64,000 bases of DNA, taken from Cohnella laeviribosi DSM 21336 (GTDB taxonomy: Bacteria; Bacillota; Bacilli; Paenibacillales; Paenibacillaceae). The DNA lies in contig NZ_KB899814.1 in assembly GCF_000378425.1 (NCBI RefSeq), forward strand, positions 75,199-139,198, in the 5' to 3' direction. The translations under genes were made by a program, and so were the position numbers. Below the pieces are notes generated by a model. It had not been told where the DNA came from, searched no databases, and saw only the letters and a program-made list of their open reading frames with translations. The stretch's first letter is position 1. Each line of letters opens with the position of its first letter. Shown one piece after another: positions 15,835-25,718 of this stretch.

Positions 15835-17136
15835 CTACTCGATGTCATCGTCTTTCTCTGTCAGCGTGACGCCGACCTCCTGCTTCTTGCCGTCGCGATA
15901 GTACGTTACCGTCAGCGTTTCCCCGATTTTCTTGTGATTATACAAATATTTGCGCAGCTCCATCGTGCTGCCGATATCGGTGTCGTCGAGCCTTACGATC
16001 AAGTCGTTCAGCTTAAGGCCCGCCTTCTTCGCCGGCCCGACCGCTTCCAGCACGACTACGCCTTTCTTCACGCCATCGGGCACGATAAGCGGCGGCGCAT
16101 CTTCGTCTTCGCCCGCTTTGGCCGATTCTTCGGAATCCCCGGATTCCTCGCCGAACGGATCGTCATCCTCCGCGTTGTAATCAAGGTATACCGACAAATC
16201 CATCGAATAAACGCCGAGATAGGGACGCCGCACTTTCCCGTGCTCCTCCAGCTCCCGAACGACCGGCATGACGTCATGGATCGGCAGCGCGAACCCGATC
16301 CCTTCGACCCCCATGTCCGCCACCTTCATGCTGTTGATGCCGACCAGTTCCCCGTCCAGATTGACGAGCGCGCCCCCGCTGTTGCCGGGATTGATCGGCG
16401 CGGAGATTTGAATGACCTCTTCTTCCCAGTCGTACACGCCGTCCTGATTGAGCGACACCGGAATCACCCGGTTCAGGTTGGAGACGATGCCGTCTGTCAG
16501 CGAATCGCTAAAGCCGAGCGGGTTGCCGATGGCGATCACCGTTTCCCCTTCCCTCAGCTTCGTCGAATCGCCGATCTCGGCCACCGCGTCGATACCCTTG
16601 CCGTCCACCTCGAGCACGGCCAGATCGGTGATCGTGTCCTTGCCGACGATGGACGCCTCCTTCTTCTCGCCGCTCAGCAGCATAATCTGCACGTGCTTTG
16701 AACCCTGGATGACGTGCGCGTTCGTAATGATCCGGGCTTTGCCGCCCTTCTTCTCGTAGATGACGCCGGAACCGAGACTTGCGTTCGTCATCGCATGATG
16801 GTCTTCTTCGTCCGGTTTCGGCTTCTCCGTCCGATTGATGATGCTGACGACGGCGGGACGGACCTTGGCCGCGGCGTTGATGATCCGCTCCGACGTTTCG
16901 ACGATCGGCGGGCCGCTATAGGCGGCCGGCAGACTTTTCGGCTCTCCCTCCCGCATGATAAACGTAAACAGAAAGGCCACCACAAGCGAGCTGACGAACG
17001 ATGAAATCAGCGCAACGCGAAACATCGACCCTTGCCGGTAGCCGCCGCTTCGCGATGACCCTTGCCATCCCCGATGCCAGTTGCGGACTCTGCGCCTTAC
17101 GCGGGTGGAAAAAAAATCATCGTCAAAGAAGCTCAT
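15835..17136 (-). CDS. htrC: Membrane-anchored HtrA-type serine protease
   Basis: A 433-residue envelope quality-control protease. A basic N-terminus and one membrane helix (about 39-62) anchor it outside the cell. The trypsin-like domain has the full triad (numbering from ATG 17136): His141 in TNAHVI, Asp171 in TDLAVLEV, Ser253 in NPGNSGGAL. A C-terminal PDZ domain (about 340-430) follows an acidic, low-complexity insert rich in Asp, Glu and Ser. AAGGAAGGTG supports ATG 17136 over GTG 17145. The position after walJ matches yyxA/htrC of Bacillus subtilis; symbol given by synteny. Confidence 0.9.
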   Translation of the reverse strand: MSFFDDDFFSTRVRRRVRNWHRGWQGSSRSGGYRQGSMFRVALISSFVSSLVVAFLFTFIMREGEPKSLPAAYSGPPIVETSERIINAAAKVRPAVVSIINRTEKPKPDEEDHHAMTNASLGSGVIYEKKGGKARIITNAHVIQGSKHVQIMLLSGEKKEASIVGKDTITDLAVLEVDGKGIDAVAEIGDSTKLREGETVIAIGNPLGFSDSLTDGIVSNLNRVIPVSLNQDGVYDWEEEVIQISAPINPGNSGGALVNLDGELVGINSMKVADMGVEGIGFALPIHDVMPVVRELEEHGKVRRPYLGVYSMDLSVYLDYNAEDDDPFGEESGDSEESAKAGEDEDAPPLIVPDGVKKGVVVLEAVGPAKKAGLKLNDLIVRLDDTDIGSTMELRKYLYNHKKIGETLTVTYYRDGKKQEVGVTLTEKDDDIE

Positions 17137-17328
17137 GCGATGCACCTTCCTTTAGGGAGTGCTGCTCCCTATGCCGTAAACGGGAAACGTTCAATCGATT
17201 CCCCTCTATCGATCAGCGATTTGTCTAAAATACTAATCCAATTGAAGGCGCGAAGCAAGAGCGCCTGATCCTGTATTGGCTATGTAAAGAAAGGAAATAA
17301 AGCCAATTGTGCCGAGCCCGCTTCAAGG

Positions 17329-18129
17329 CTACACCTCGTCCCAGGGCGTCGGGCGATCCGCATACGTCTCGCACAGCGCAAACTCGTGTTTTTGATAGAA
17401 AAATCCGTTGTCTTCCAAAATAGTATTCACCGTCAGCTTCGCCAAGTCCATCAAGTTGTGCTCCTGGCTCAGATGGGCGAGATACACCCGGCGGAGATCG
17501 CCCGACTCGAGCAGCCGGCACAGCGCCTCGCCGGCCGCATCGTTGGACAGATGGCCGCTGTCGCCGAGAATCCGGCGTTTGATATTCCACGGATAACGCC
17601 CCATCCGCAGCATATTGATGTCGTGATTCGCTTCCAGCACCAGCACATCCGATTGCTTCAGCTGCTGCATCACCTTGTCGCTGACATACCCGAGGTCCGT
17701 AGCCAGACTCAGCTTGCGCCCGGAGGACTGGAAGCAATAGCCGACCGGTTCCGCCGCGTCGTGCGAAATGGCGTACGATTCGATCCGCAAATCGTAAAGC
17801 TCCATCGCGCTCCCCGTGGGCAGGATATGCCGCTGGTCGTCAGGCAATTCGCCGATGCTTTTGTACATCGCCGCCCACGTCTTCTCGTTCGCATACACCG
17901 GAAGCCGGAACTTGCGAGCCAACGCTCCAAGTCCCCTAATATGGTCGGAATGCTCGTGCGTCACGAGGATCGCGTCCACATCGGCGCCGGTCAGATCCCG
18001 TTCCTTCATGAGTTCTTCCACTTTTTTTGCGCTCAGGCCGACATCGACCAGCACCGTTGCCGCGTCCGAGGAGACGACGGTGGCGTTGCCGGTCGAGCCG
18101 CTGCACAATACGCTAAATCGCAATCCCAT
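17329..18129 (-). CDS. walJ: WalJ (YycJ) metallo-beta-lactamase-fold nuclease
   Basis: A 266-residue cytoplasmic hydrolase of the metallo-beta-lactamase fold. The metal motif is VTHEHSDHIRGLGAL, and further ligands lie in SYAISHDAAEP and LATDLG. The opening RFSVLCSGSTGNATVV is typical for YycJ. In Bacillales, YycJ links cell-wall control to chromosome events and is proposed to be a nuclease; that is family knowledge, not seen here. AGAGGA nine bases upstream sets ATG 18129. It follows yycI by 119 bases in the wal operon. Confidence 0.93.
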   Translation of the reverse strand: MGLRFSVLCSGSTGNATVVSSDAATVLVDVGLSAKKVEELMKERDLTGADVDAILVTHEHSDHIRGLGALARKFRLPVYANEKTWAAMYKSIGELPDDQRHILPTGSAMELYDLRIESYAISHDAAEPVGYCFQSSGRKLSLATDLGYVSDKVMQQLKQSDVLVLEANHDINMLRMGRYPWNIKRRILGDSGHLSNDAAGEALCRLLESGDLRRVYLAHLSQEHNLMDLAKLTVNTILEDNGFFYQKHEFALCETYADRPTPWDEV

Positions 18130-18248
18130 GTTGAAATTCCTCTCTCTCCCAATCCCGCTGCCTATGAAGCCCGAAAACGGCGGCGCGGGGAAAGCCGTTT
18201 TCGCTGATGACAACCGCACGCCGAACGAAAGTCCGTAAAGCCGGAACG

Positions 18249-19016
18249 TCAGGAACCGCCGCCGTCCGCTCCCTGGCTTTTGGCGGCGTCCGATTTGTCG
18301 GTTACCACTTCGCTGCTGATCGCGTGCACATAGTAAACTTCACCGTCTTCTAGCAAAACCCTCCACGAAGGGGCGGCCACCTGCGTTTCCGAATCGAAAA
18401 TCGTTTGGCCGTGGTAGCCGAGCTGGATTTCTTTAATGATCGATCCGGCGGGCAAATAGTTCTCGATCAGGTTTTTGACGACTTTCGCCGCCGGCAGCAC
18501 CTTTTGGGCGGAACCGCCTTCCGACGGCAAAATGGAGATGATATCCTGCGTGTAGCCGTTGATTTTCTGGTTGCTGTAATGCAGTTCGAGCTGCACGTCG
18601 AAGATCGGCCGTCCTCCCTCCGTCCGGTCCAACACGAACACGCCTTCCCGGCTCGCCCAGTTGTCGTAGCGGTATTTGTCCAGATCGGGAATAATCCCGC
18701 CCAACTCCTGCTTCAGCTCCTGCTCGACGAACACGATCCTTGAATCCCGCGGCGGATCGATCGGGATGACGTTGCCGCTGCCCTCCCGTTCCAGCTTATA
18801 GGTAATTTCCTGCATCGCCGGCGTTTCGGTCGGGATCTGGGCTTCCACTTTGATCGATTTTTCCTGCATTACCTGCTGCGTCTCGGGAGGCAGCGAGGTC
18901 CAGTCGACAGCCGAATCGATCCGCTCCTGCCAATTCAGCCACAGCTGATACCCGAGCAGCATGTTAAGCAGCAAAAAAGCCAGAATCAACACGCTTTTCG
19001 TGCGTCCCCAGTCCAT
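18249..19016 (-). CDS. walI: WalK-regulating membrane protein WalI (YycI)
   Basis: A 255-residue protein with a short cytoplasmic N-terminus, one membrane helix (about 8-25, ending LLGYQLWLNW) and an extracytoplasmic YycI domain. With WalH it binds the WalK kinase in the membrane and restrains it in Bacillus subtilis. It starts 33 bases after walH. The sequence is as diverged as usual for this family, so the call leans on operon position and layout as well as on the N-terminal segment. Confidence 0.9.
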   Translation of the reverse strand: MDWGRTKSVLILAFLLLNMLLGYQLWLNWQERIDSAVDWTSLPPETQQVMQEKSIKVEAQIPTETPAMQEITYKLEREGSGNVIPIDPPRDSRIVFVEQELKQELGGIIPDLDKYRYDNWASREGVFVLDRTEGGRPIFDVQLELHYSNQKINGYTQDIISILPSEGGSAQKVLPAAKVVKNLIENYLPAGSIIKEIQLGYHGQTIFDSETQVAAPSWRVLLEDGEVYYVHAISSEVVTDKSDAAKSQGADGGGS

Positions 19017-19049
19017 CTCGCCCCTCCTTTGACTTTTGCAAGCCTTATG

Positions 19050-20327
19050 TTAACCGAACGTGCGAACTTCCCCCGTCGTCAGCCGGATCGCCCATACCGG
19101 AGTCAGCAGGACCGACTTGTCCTCCAGCTTCGGCCGGTACGCCGGATAGATCGTTTCGACGACGCCGCCGCTTGCCGTCTCCCGGATCAGCCGCTTCAGC
19201 GCGTCTGCCGCCGGCAGCTTGCGCTGTCCCGTCTTCGTCGGCTCCATATCCAGCGTGATCAGCGACCGCTCGTACGAGGACACGACGCCCTGCTGAATCG
19301 AAAGCTGCATATAGCCGAAGCGAAACCGCTCGTCCGATTGAATCGGCAGGCCGTTGTAATACTGCTGGAACCAGACCGCGTTCGCGCCTGCGGTCGCTTC
19401 CGTCCGCACCAGCCGATGCATGCCGTTCCAGCCTCCGTGCTGGTTCACAAATTGAACCGCGCTCGCGATATTGTCCGTCAGGTTGTTCTCGCTGTCGGTC
19501 GGAGCGACCGGGTCGGTGTACGTCAGCCAGCCGCCCGCCTGTTCCACCTTGAGGCCGCGCTTGCCGTCGGTGTAAATTTGCGTGCCGTCCTGGCGGTCCT
19601 GGATCGTACGCGTCGTGGTCGGGTCCAAAAACAGGTTGCGCTGCATCTGATCCGGCGTAAACCGGCTGTAAGCCGCCTTCAGGACGGGGTAGCTTTTGGC
19701 CTGAACGGGCACGTAGATGCCGTTCCAATATTGAAACGGCGTCCAATATTGGCCGAAGCCCGTATACTGCTGCACGTCCTGAACCGTCAAATCGGCGCGC
19801 TGCGATTCGTACACGCTGCGGCCGTCGGAGCTGAAGAAGAACGTGCGCACTTCATCCCGGTCCTTCCGCGCGAATATCCAGATGCGGGTGATGGAATCGC
19901 CCGAGAAGAGAAAATCGCCGTCGATTTTGAATACCCGCTGCAGCAGCTCGAACGGCACGGGGCGGCCGAAGCGCACCTCGACGCCCAAGTCCTCCTTGCG
20001 CACCAGGTCCCAATCCGTCGTCTGGACGGCATCGCGCTGGAAGCCTTTGAATTCGCGGCTTTGCAATTTGGTCAGCACGATCTGGTAGAAGGTGTCCTGC
20101 GGGTAGAAGACCGTATGCCGGTCCTCGCCCATGTGAAGCACAAGCTGCTCGGGAAACAGCAGGTTTTCGACCTTTTCCTCCGGTCCGAGCGGCTCCATCT
20201 TGACATAATCCTGTTCGGTGCCGATCTTGGTTTCCATGCCGGGCGTGCTGTACATCAGGAAATAGCTCTGCACGAGGCTGAGGACGACAAGAAACGCCAA
20301 CAGCGCGGTTTTCGCGTTCTCGATCAC
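19050..20327 (-). CDS. walH: WalK-regulating membrane protein WalH (YycH)
   Basis: A 425-residue protein with one N-terminal helix (about 7-24, LLAFLVVLSLVQSYFLMYST) and a large extracytoplasmic YycH region made of two similar lobes. It partners WalI to modulate the WalK kinase. Its ATG overlaps the walK stop by 4 bases, which points to coupled translation. Length agrees with YycH from related Bacillales (about 430-460). Confidence 0.92.
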   Translation of the reverse strand: MIENAKTALLAFLVVLSLVQSYFLMYSTPGMETKIGTEQDYVKMEPLGPEEKVENLLFPEQLVLHMGEDRHTVFYPQDTFYQIVLTKLQSREFKGFQRDAVQTTDWDLVRKEDLGVEVRFGRPVPFELLQRVFKIDGDFLFSGDSITRIWIFARKDRDEVRTFFFSSDGRSVYESQRADLTVQDVQQYTGFGQYWTPFQYWNGIYVPVQAKSYPVLKAAYSRFTPDQMQRNLFLDPTTTRTIQDRQDGTQIYTDGKRGLKVEQAGGWLTYTDPVAPTDSENNLTDNIASAVQFVNQHGGWNGMHRLVRTEATAGANAVWFQQYYNGLPIQSDERFRFGYMQLSIQQGVVSSYERSLITLDMEPTKTGQRKLPAADALKRLIRETASGGVVETIYPAYRPKLEDKSVLLTPVWAIRLTTGEVRTFG

Positions 20328-22156
20328 GCGTGCTCACTTCCTTCCTGCGTCGCCGGCAAAGTTACGGTAACTTTCGTCCCGATGCCGACCTCGGATTCGA
20401 GCTGGATCGTGCCGCCGTGGGCGCGGATAATTTCCCGGGCAATGGACAGGCCCAACCCGGTTCCGCCCATCCCCCGGGAGCGGGCTTTGTCGACCCGGTA
20501 AAAGCGTTCGAAAATGCGCTCGATATCCTTCTTCGGAATGCCGATTCCCGTATCCTGTACGGCGATTTCCAACTGTCCGCCCTCGTTCAGCCGGGCCGAC
20601 AGGTTGACCCGTCCGCCGTCGAGCGTATATTTGATGGCGTTGGACACCAGGTTGTCCAGCACCTGATCGATGCCGTCGCGGTCCAGCCACACCTGCGGCA
20701 AGTTCGACGCAACCTGGACGCCGGCGGTGATCGCCTTTTGCCGGAGCTGAAGCGAGAAGCGGTCGACGACATCTTCCATAATCTCCTCGACGTCGACCAT
20801 CTGCCGCCTGAGCGGAGCCTGCTTCGAATCGAACCGCGACAGATGCAAGAGGTCGGTAACCAGACGGATCATGCGCTCCGTCTCGCTGCGAATGACGCCG
20901 ACAAAGCGCTCGGCCAGCGGCGGATCGCTCAGCGCGCCGTCGTCCAGCGCTTCGGCATAGCTCTTGATCGTCGTTAGCGGCGTGCGAAGCTCATGCGACA
21001 CGTTGGCGACGAATTCGCGGCGCGCCTGCTCCAGCTTCTCCGCCTCGGTAGCGTCGTGCAGCACCGCAATGGCGCCGACGACCCCTTTGTCCCGGCGGCG
21101 GATCGGCGTCAGCGTCACGCGGAACAGCAGCGATTCCTCGTCGTCCTTCGCCGGCCGCTCGATCAGCAGGGTAAACTCCTTGCCTTGCAGCGTCTCGGCG
21201 ATGGATTCCTTGTCGATGTTCAGGCACTCCGACACGGTCATGCCTTCGATTTGCTCGAGCCCCAGCATGCTTCGCGCGCGCCGGTTGGCCACAATGACGC
21301 GGCCGAGCTCGTCGGTCGCCAGCACGCCGTCGCTCATGTTCGCCAGAATGGAGGCGATTTTCTCCTTTTCTTCCTCATTGACGGACAGCGCCTCGCTCAG
21401 GCGGTCGGTCATTTCGTTAAACGCCATGCTGAGCTGACCGAGCTCGTCGTTGCCGAACACCGGCACCCGCTCGTCGAAATTGCCCTCGGCCACCGCCGAG
21501 GCTTGACGCGTCAGCGCCTTGATCGGCTGGGTGATCGTGCCGGCCAGCAAAATGCCCAGGATCGCGGTCAAGCCGAGCGCGAGCAGCATGCCCGAGACGA
21601 AAATCCGGTTCACCCGGTCGATCGTCTCGTACATTTCCTTCATCGAGGCGACGATATAGACCGCGCCTACGATTTTCCCGCCGCTGATGACCGGCTTGGC
21701 GATCACCTTCTTGCGGACGTTGTCCTCGTCGATAATTTCCTCGGAGTTGTCGCTGATGCCCTGCAGCGCGCGGCTGACGAGCAGCGACGTGTTTTTGCGC
21801 CCTACGTACGATTGGTGGGACTGCATCGACGTCGTCAGCACCCGTCCGCTTGCGTCCAGCACCTGCGTCTCCGCGCCGTTAATGCTGAACAGGCTGCTCA
21901 CCAACTGGCTCAGCTCCGTGCTCGCGTCCTCCGAACGGCCGCCGGAATCGGTCTGCTGCTTGACAATGGCGGGTCCCGCCAGCACCGTCAACAGCTGCGC
22001 CTGCGCGTTGATGTTGCTCGTAAACGAATTAATCAGCGAGCTCTTCATCGTACTTATAAAATAAACCCCGATCAGCTGCACGGCGATCAGGATCAAAAGC
22101 AGTACCATAACGATGAGCTTCATCTGAATGGTACGGAACGGGCGGAACGGCTTCAT
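20324..22156 (-). CDS. walK: Essential cell-wall sensor kinase WalK
   Basis: A 610-residue kinase. Two membrane helices (about 12-34 and 188-207) bracket an extracytoplasmic Cache-type sensor. HAMP (about 208-260) and PAS (about 263-370) domains follow, then the H-box [13 protein letters not shown] with His388, N-box [22 protein letters not shown] and [10 protein letters not shown]. This domain order with an intracellular PAS is specific for WalK. It controls autolysin and wall genes through WalR. It overlaps walR and walH by 4 bases each. Confidence 0.96.
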   Translation of the reverse strand: MKPFRPFRTIQMKLIVMVLLLILIAVQLIGVYFISTMKSSLINSFTSNINAQAQLLTVLAGPAIVKQQTDSGGRSEDASTELSQLVSSLFSINGAETQVLDASGRVLTTSMQSHQSYVGRKNTSLLVSRALQGISDNSEEIIDEDNVRKKVIAKPVISGGKIVGAVYIVASMKEMYETIDRVNRIFVSGMLLALGLTAILGILLAGTITQPIKALTRQASAVAEGNFDERVPVFGNDELGQLSMAFNEMTDRLSEALSVNEEEKEKIASILANMSDGVLATDELGRVIVANRRARSMLGLEQIEGMTVSECLNIDKESIAETLQGKEFTLLIERPAKDDEESLLFRVTLTPIRRRDKGVVGAIAVLHDATEAEKLEQARREFVANVSHELRTPLTTIKSYAEALDDGALSDPPLAERFVGVIRSETERMIRLVTDLLHLSRFDSKQAPLRRQMVDVEEIMEDVVDRFSLQLRQKAITAGVQVASNLPQVWLDRDGIDQVLDNLVSNAIKYTLDGGRVNLSARLNEGGQLEIAVQDTGIGIPKKDIERIFERFYRVDKARSRGMGGTGLGLSIAREIIRAHGGTIQLESEVGIGTKVTVTLPATQEGSEHA

Positions 22157-22893
22157 CCTCCGTACCCGCCCGTCATCTTGGGATTGCGCATCAAATAGCC
22201 GAGCCCCCGCCGGGTCAGAATCATTTCCGGCTTGCCGGGATCATCCTCGATCTTCTCCCGCAGCCGGCGGATCGTGACGTCGACGGTGCGCACGTCGCCG
22301 AAATATTCGAAGCCCCATACCGCCTGCAGCAGATGCTCGCGGGTCATCACCTTGCCGCAGTTGCGGGCAAGATAATGCAGGAGTTCGAATTCGCGATGCG
22401 TCAAGTCGAGGGGCTGACCGTTCTTGTACACGACGTACATGTCGGTATCGATGAACAGATTGAACAGCTTAAGGCCCTGCCGCTCGTTCTCCGGCGAGGC
22501 GTCCCCCTCGGTCCGCGGCATTCCTTCGTTGCGCTGGCGGCGCAGATGCGCCTTGACCCTGGCGAGCAGCTCCCTTGTGCTGAACGGCTTGGTCACATAG
22601 TCGTCCGCTCCGAGCTCCAGTCCAAGAACCTTGTCGAGCTCCGTATCCTTCGCCGTCAGCATGATGATCGGCACCGAAAGCCGGCTCCGCACCTCGCGGC
22701 ACACGTCCATGCCGTCCTTCACCGGCAGCATCAGATCGAGCAAAATAAGATCGGGCCCGGTCTCGAAAGCAAGCCGGACGGCCTCCTCGCCGTCGAAGGC
22801 GCAGACGACCTCGTAACCCTCTTTTTCCAGATTAAACTTCAAAATATCCGCAATGGGCCGTTCGTCGTCGACCACTAATATTTTTCCTGGCAT
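22153..22893 (-). CDS. walR: Essential response regulator WalR
   Basis: A 246-residue OmpR-family regulator: receiver with DD at 9-10, Asp53 in [11 protein letters not shown] and Lys102 in [10 protein letters not shown]; the winged-helix domain ends [12 protein letters not shown]. It is about ten residues longer than the Bacillus subtilis protein because of a longer linker. First gene of the walRKHIJ-htrC operon. WalR binds TGT-N-A/T-A-A/T-repeats upstream of wall-lytic genes; I did not find a clear pair in this window. Confidence 0.96.
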   Translation of the reverse strand: MPGKILVVDDERPIADILKFNLEKEGYEVVCAFDGEEAVRLAFETGPDLILLDLMLPVKDGMDVCREVRSRLSVPIIMLTAKDTELDKVLGLELGADDYVTKPFSTRELLARVKAHLRRQRNEGMPRTEGDASPENERQGLKLFNLFIDTDMYVVYKNGQPLDLTHREFELLHYLARNCGKVMTREHLLQAVWGFEYFGDVRTVDVTIRRLREKIEDDPGKPEMILTRRGLGYLMRNPKMTGGYGG

Positions 22894-22937
22894 GCCGAAA
22901 CGCCTCCCATCTCCCGGAAAGCTGCTATGATCTTTTT

Positions 22938-22966
22938 ATTTTACCATATCCCTATCGTCTTCCCAA
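22938..22966 (-). promoter_or_regulatory. Candidate sigma-A promoter of the wal operon
   Basis: TTGGGA (plus 22961-22966) and TAAAAT (22938-22943) are 17 bases apart on the minus strand. Transcription would begin about 40 bases before the walR start. Confidence 0.65.
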
Positions 22967-23062
22967 CGCCGCCTTCAGTCGAGAGAATGCGGGGGCCGCC
23001 CCCCAGACTCCTTCGTTTCCCCGTGAAGCGGAATCTCCGTCCGGTTCGGCGGCTGCGCGAAG

Positions 23063-23089
23063 AAAAACGCCTTCCCTTGCGGAAAGGCG
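23063..23089 (-). terminator. Terminator of the M23 peptidase gene
   Basis: On the minus strand CGCCTTTCC and GGAAGGCG (plus 23081-23089 and 23068-23075) pair, followed by TTTTTC. It lies 15 bases after the M23 peptidase stop and separates that gene from the wal operon. Confidence 0.85.
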
Positions 23090-23104
23090 CTTGAAACGGG
23101 TTCG

Positions 23105-24628
23105 TTACAGGTAGCTTAATGGATTGCGGATGCTGCCGTTCAAATGAATTTCAAAATGAAGATGAGTGCCGGTAGACCTTCCGGTGCTGCCCATGATGCC
23201 GATGACGTCGCCTTTGGAAACGACTTGCCCTTTCTTCACGTTGATGCTCTTCAGATGGCCGTAAAGCGTCTTGAAGCCGTTGTTGTGGTTGATGATGATC
23301 GCGTTGCCGTAGCCGGATTTCGTGCCGACGAATTCGACCGTTCCGTTGTCCGCGGCCATGATGCTTCTGCCGCCGACGATGTCGATGCCTTTGTGCGTCC
23401 GGCCCCAACGCTTGCCGAAGTAACTCGATATCTTGGCCCCCGACACCGGCCAGGCGAACGCTCCGGAGCCTTCGCTCGGGATGACCTTCGTTCCTTTCAG
23501 AATGACCGTCGATACGGCGGGAACGAGCACTTCGCTGGAGACCATCTCCTCCTCGACGGCCACGCCGTTCCGCTTGACGAGCCGGTAGGTGACTTTGCGC
23601 TTGCCGTACGTGCCTTCGCGCACCGTCTTCGATTGTCCGAGCTTCAGCTCATCCGTCTTGCGGATTTCGATCGGCGGATCGATCACTTCGATTTCCGTTA
23701 CCTGCTCTTTCGTCTCGACGTTTAACACGGGCCGGGTCTGGGTAAGATCCAGCACGTCGCCGACATCGATCCGGTCGTCCTCGATCCACGTGTTGTTCGC
23801 GTAAATGAGCGATTCCGACACGCCTTCCTTCTTGGCGATACAGCCGATGCAGTCGCCCGGTTGGACCGTGTACGTTCTCGTCTTGGGATTGCCCGTCGTC
23901 AGGAGCTTGTACAGTTCGTCGGGATCGTCCACCTCATCCGTCTCCAGCTCGACGGGAATCAGGGTGACCTGCTCCTTGAATTGGATCGATTCGACGATTC
24001 GCTGCTCCTTGTCGTCCGATGCGGAATTCGCCGCAGTCGCCCTCGGGGCCGAAGACCCCGCGCTAAACGCCATCGCCCGTACGCCTGTCTTGACCTCCGC
24101 CGTAGGCGAAACAAACTTCTGTTTGACACGCTCCAAAATGGCGTTGGCGGTCTCCCGGTCCTTTACGACGCCGACTTCCTTGCCGTTCACCAGCAGCTTG
24201 ACGCCGACGGGATGCGTTTTCAGATTGGCGGCGACCGCTTGAAGAGTCGACTCGTCGTCCGGAACTTTTCCGTAAGCCGTCTTCAGCTCGTAGCTCACCT
24301 GGTTGTCATCCAGCTTGTACCGGACGTCGCCTTCCGCCTCGGCCAGTTCCTGCGCCTTGCTCTTCAACAGATCCTGCACCAGCTGCTTGTCGCTGATTTC
24401 GCCGACCGGCTCTCCGTTCAACCAAACCTGGTAGTAGGAGGTCGAGTTTGCTTTCATATATTGCAACGAACCGACGAACACGGCCGCAACCGCGACAAGC
24501 GCGGCAGCGGTGGCGATGACCGGCTTTTTATAATATTGCCAAAAACGAGCGGACTTCAGATTCCGGATTCGCCGTCCAATGGAAGACAATACGTTTCCGA
24601 TTCGGCCCGCTTTTCCAAAAACGGCCAT
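23105..24628 (-). CDS. LysM-G5-M23 peptidoglycan endopeptidase
   Basis: A 507-residue envelope protein. One membrane helix (about 36-56) anchors a long exported part with, in order, a coiled or YcdB-like region, a LysM repeat (RTYTVQPGDCIGCIAKKEGV, about 255-300), a G5 domain (about 305-385) and a C-terminal M23 metallopeptidase with HKGIDIVG and THLHFEIH, the zinc-binding residues. M23 enzymes cut peptidoglycan cross-bridges. AAAGGAG precedes ATG 24628. It is transcribed toward walR but ends in its own terminator; being a wall hydrolase next to walRK, it is a plausible WalR target. Confidence 0.92.
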   Translation of the reverse strand: MAVFGKAGRIGNVLSSIGRRIRNLKSARFWQYYKKPVIATAAALVAVAAVFVGSLQYMKANSTSYYQVWLNGEPVGEISDKQLVQDLLKSKAQELAEAEGDVRYKLDDNQVSYELKTAYGKVPDDESTLQAVAANLKTHPVGVKLLVNGKEVGVVKDRETANAILERVKQKFVSPTAEVKTGVRAMAFSAGSSAPRATAANSASDDKEQRIVESIQFKEQVTLIPVELETDEVDDPDELYKLLTTGNPKTRTYTVQPGDCIGCIAKKEGVSESLIYANNTWIEDDRIDVGDVLDLTQTRPVLNVETKEQVTEIEVIDPPIEIRKTDELKLGQSKTVREGTYGKRKVTYRLVKRNGVAVEEEMVSSEVLVPAVSTVILKGTKVIPSEGSGAFAWPVSGAKISSYFGKRWGRTHKGIDIVGGRSIMAADNGTVEFVGTKSGYGNAIIINHNNGFKTLYGHLKSINVKKGQVVSKGDVIGIMGSTGRSTGTHLHFEIHLNGSIRNPLSYL

Positions 24629-24760
24629 GATAATCTCCTTTTCGCTTCCATTCCCTAACTTTTACCGTTTCTTTTGTCGCAACTTGTCTACTACTTTAGC
24701 ACATGTTTACCAGGACCTTCAATGAATATAGCAAAGCGTGAGAGAATTCTAATAATAGTC

Positions 24761-24792
24761 AAAAGGACCTCCGAAAAGCATTCGAAGGTCCT
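24761..24792 (-). terminator. Terminator of the 24829-25623 gene
   Basis: On the minus strand AGGACCTTCGAA and TTCGGAGGTCCT pair around a short loop and are followed by TTTTG. Located about 35 bases after the stop codon. Confidence 0.8.
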
Positions 24793-24828
24793 ATCTACCG
24801 GGTTTTACGGTCTATAGGTCCTGCAAAC

Positions 24829-25623
24829 TTAGGGGTCCGGCGTCTCCGCGGATTCCCCCAGCAGCTCCATCATCCGCGCGTATTCCTCATCGGTCAGCGC
24901 GCCGCGCAGCATCTTTTCCAATGCCGTCATTTCCTCGTCCGTTACGCCTCCCGACAAGTAGGAGGTTAGCTGCTGAAGCTGCTCCGAGCTTAGTTTGGCG
25001 ACGACAAGCGCGTACAGCTCCTGCCGCTCCTGGTCGGTCAGACCGCCAGCTACGCCCGCCTGCTCCTCCGCGCTCCATGCCGGCGCCGCATCCGGTTCAG
25101 CCGGTCCGGTTCCGGTCGTGCCGCTGCCGCCGGAGGTCCCTTCCGCGGAACCGCCCGCTTCCCCGGTCGCGCTGTCCGCTTCGGCTCCCGGCGCCTCCGG
25201 TTTCGTCTCGCTTCCGCCGTCCGGCGCCGCGCCCTCTTCGCCGATCGTTGACGCGCCCTCCTCGCGATCCGGCGTCTCCCCCGCTTCGGTTCCCGGCGAC
25301 GAAGAACCGGAAGAATCGGCCGCCTCCCCGTTCGCGGCCGCACTGCCGGCGCTTGCATCCGGTTCGGGCCCGTTGGATGCGCTCGGAGAAGGCCCCGGTT
25401 CCGGGCTGCGTTCGTGATCCGCCGCAACCGGTTGCTCCGCTCCCCACAGCCGTCCCCATACGCCAGACAACGCGAACGGCTGCACGTCCAGCGGAATATT
25501 CATCTGCTTCAGCAGCGATTCCACGTAACTGTTCACGATATAGCCTGTCGTCCAGATGCACAGAAAGCTGAGCAGCAGAGCGGTCGCGGCCAATCGGCCA
25601 AGCCAGCTGATCCATTTCCACAT
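24829..25623 (-). CDS. Membrane-anchored protein with disordered stalk, unknown
   Basis: A 264-residue protein in three parts. An N-terminal helix (about 9-31) is followed by an amphipathic stretch SLLKQMNIPLDVQPF. Residues ~68-185 are a low-complexity region of Gly, Ala, Ser, Pro, Glu and Asp. The C-terminal ~75 residues (LTDQERQELYALVVAKLSSE, then GGVTDEEMTALEKML and LTDEEYARMMELL) form helical repeats around L-T-D-E-E motifs. I infer a surface or membrane stalk presenting a helical domain. No homologue is recognised. It stands alone between a terminator and the ABC cassette. Confidence 0.65.
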   Translation of the reverse strand: MWKWISWLGRLAATALLLSFLCIWTTGYIVNSYVESLLKQMNIPLDVQPFALSGVWGRLWGAEQPVAADHERSPEPGPSPSASNGPEPDASAGSAAANGEAADSSGSSSPGTEAGETPDREEGASTIGEEGAAPDGGSETKPEAPGAEADSATGEAGGSAEGTSGGSGTTGTGPAEPDAAPAWSAEEQAGVAGGLTDQERQELYALVVAKLSSEQLQQLTSYLSGGVTDEEMTALEKMLRGALTDEEYARMMELLGESAETPDP

Positions 25624-25718
25624 CGGTTTGCCCTCCTGCCAAAACTATAGTTTCATAGTTTTCAGTATGGGCAAACCTTGCATCTCGCATTCTCCCGGGC
25701 GGCCAAAAAACGGCTCTC

